From the NCBI GenBank assembly GCA_937889645.1, contig CALBZE010000023.1:1-64000 (forward strand): 64,000 nucleotides of DNA, in the 5' to 3' direction. The notes beneath the pieces were generated by a model. The model was not told the DNA's origin, did no database searches, and worked only from the letters and a program-made list of their open reading frames with translations. Each line of letters begins with the position of its first letter. Within the stretch, counting starts at the first letter, position 1. Both the position numbers and the translations under genes were made by a program. Below, piece by piece: positions 63,439 through 64,000 of the stretch. The stretch is from an uncultured bacterium. GTDB lineage: Bacteria > Gemmatimonadota > Gemmatimonadetes > Longimicrobiales > RSA9.

Positions 63439-63938
63439 GGGGGCGTGTGGTGATGGGCGGTGGGGGTGGCGTGGCGGTGTGGTGGCGGGTGGCGGTGTGG
63501 TGGTGTGGCCCGGTTGGTTGGGGCGTGCGTAGTGTGTGGTGGCGGGTGGGTTTCGCAGGGACCGCGTCGCGGCCCAAAGTGCACCCATGGCCGGCTTGCC
63601 GCGGGAGCGGGTGCGAATTGGTGGAACTATTCTACCCAGTCGCACCATCGTTTCGGGCGGTGAATTTTCGGGTTCGGTTGGGTGGAAATATTCGACCAAA
63701 TCGCACCATCGTCGTGCGGCGGGAGTTGTGGGTGCACTTCGGTAGAATCGCGCCACCCGACACCCACGCCGGCCCGGTGCTACCCCGCGCCCATCGCCCA
63801 CTCGCCCTCGCCGCGCGTTCGCCCGCCGGGCCGGCTCCCGCAGCCGCCCCGGCCCGCCCACCGCACTTGCCCCGGACCGCACCGCGCCCGATCTTCCCCC
63901 GGCAATTCCCAGTATTGTCCCTGACGAGGAGGTGGAAC
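63439..63938. other. Intergenic region with GT-rich run and 61-bp repeats
   Basis: About 500 bases with no gene. The first 110 bases are a GT/GGTGG-rich simple run. An AT-richer block (63601-63760) contains two ~32-bp related copies (63620-63651 and 63681-63712, 28 of 32 positions match) and three dyad elements listed separately. The last 150 bases are GC-rich with no feature except the ribosome binding site of the next gene. Confidence 0.65.
63620..63757. promoter_or_regulatory. Three dyad elements at about 60-bp spacing
   Basis: 17-bp elements at 63620-63636 (GGTGGAACTATTCTACC), 63681-63697 (GGTGGAAATATTCGACC) and 63741-63757 (GGTAGAATCGCGCCACC, which in reverse complement reads GGTGGCGCGATTCTACC). 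Consensus is GGT[GA]GAA-N3-TTC[TG]ACC, an imperfect dyad. Spacings are 61 and 60 bases. They could be operators for one regulator of the downstream OsmC-like gene, or remnants of a tandem repeat. Confidence 0.5.
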
Positions 63939-64000
63939 ATGGCCGCGGATCGGATCGCTGAAGCGACTTGGGAGGGGAGCCTGGCGCAGGGTCAGGGGAG
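63939..64000 (+). CDS. OsmC-family peroxiredoxin, N-terminal fragment
   Basis: Only the first 20 codons lie in the window. The sequence RIAEATWEGSLAQGQG matches the start of OsmC proteins (xAxAxWxGxLxxGxG), thiol peroxidases that detoxify organic hydroperoxides. The start is supported by GAGGAGG eight bases upstream. The catalytic cysteines are beyond the window end. Confidence 0.7.
   Translation, partial: MAADRIAEATWEGSLAQGQG

Noticed and set aside
63439..63882. A minus-strand gene across the GT-rich run (Pro/His/Thr-rich frame)
   Set aside because: The translation is simple-sequence and continues as an antisense frame of the M28 peptidase.

Overview
This window is very GC-rich DNA (roughly 70% or more by eye) from a diderm bacterium. 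The best fit is the phylum Gemmatimonadota, inferred from combined features: a SusC/RagA-SusD pair, several TonB 'plug-only' proteins with carboxypeptidase-regulatory domains, 6-bladed beta-propeller lipoproteins, a TamA/TamB pair, and PAS/GAF-rich histidine kinases, all in a high-GC background. No rRNA, tRNA or CRISPR array was seen. About 47 protein genes are supported; the last (OsmC-like) is cut by the window end.

Layout. 1-7.6 kb: ABC permease with two fused halves, HAD phosphatase, DUF1207-like protein, then a hybrid histidine kinase translationally coupled to a glycosidase-like protein. 7.7-15.4 kb: two paralogous propeller lipoproteins, a divergent EreA/ChaN-like membrane protein with a palindromic operator between them, two carboxypeptidase-regulatory proteins, a small membrane protein and an HMA-like protein without cysteines. 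15.4-24.4 kb: tamA-tamB, a coupled PD-(D/E)XK-like pair, and a topoisomerase IB/cardiolipin synthase pair. 24.4-25.05 kb: a non-coding, relatively AT-rich repeat island with a 54-bp near-perfect palindrome and a 45-bp tandem array. 25-33 kb: PAS/GAF kinase, coupled nucleotidyltransferase and phosphoesterase, coiled-coil protein, radical SAM enzyme coupled to an exported protein, and a lipoprotein. 33.1-38.5 kb: plug-only protein divergent from susC-susD, which ends in a textbook terminator. 38.7-41.6 kb: POT peptide transporter divergent from a PspF-like sigma-54 activator.

41.8-44.5 kb holds the most interesting unit: a 68-residue exported peptide with two CX6C motifs, a propeller lipoprotein, and an overlapping ABC ATPase/permease pair. 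44.7-49.2 kb: Tyr/Gly/Arg-rich low-complexity protein, small disordered protein, aspartase fused to a cyclic-nucleotide-binding domain, and a GAF kinase. 49.5-57.1 kb: HU, a DEAD-box-like protein with eroded ATPase motifs, AGCS symporter, lytic transglycosylase, propeller-like lipoprotein, and an overlapping LMW phosphatase/fructosamine kinase pair that looks like a deglycation operon. 57.2-64 kb: large membrane histidine kinase, aminotransferase, M28 peptidase, a 61-bp repeat region carrying three evenly spaced dyads, and the start of an OsmC-like gene.

How the parts fit together: much of the window concerns the envelope (outer-membrane biogenesis, TonB uptake, exported lipoproteins, peptide and amino-acid uptake, peptidase). 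Four orphan sensor kinases add signalling. Start codons were chosen by ribosome binding sites and signal peptides, and alternatives are stated where they are open.
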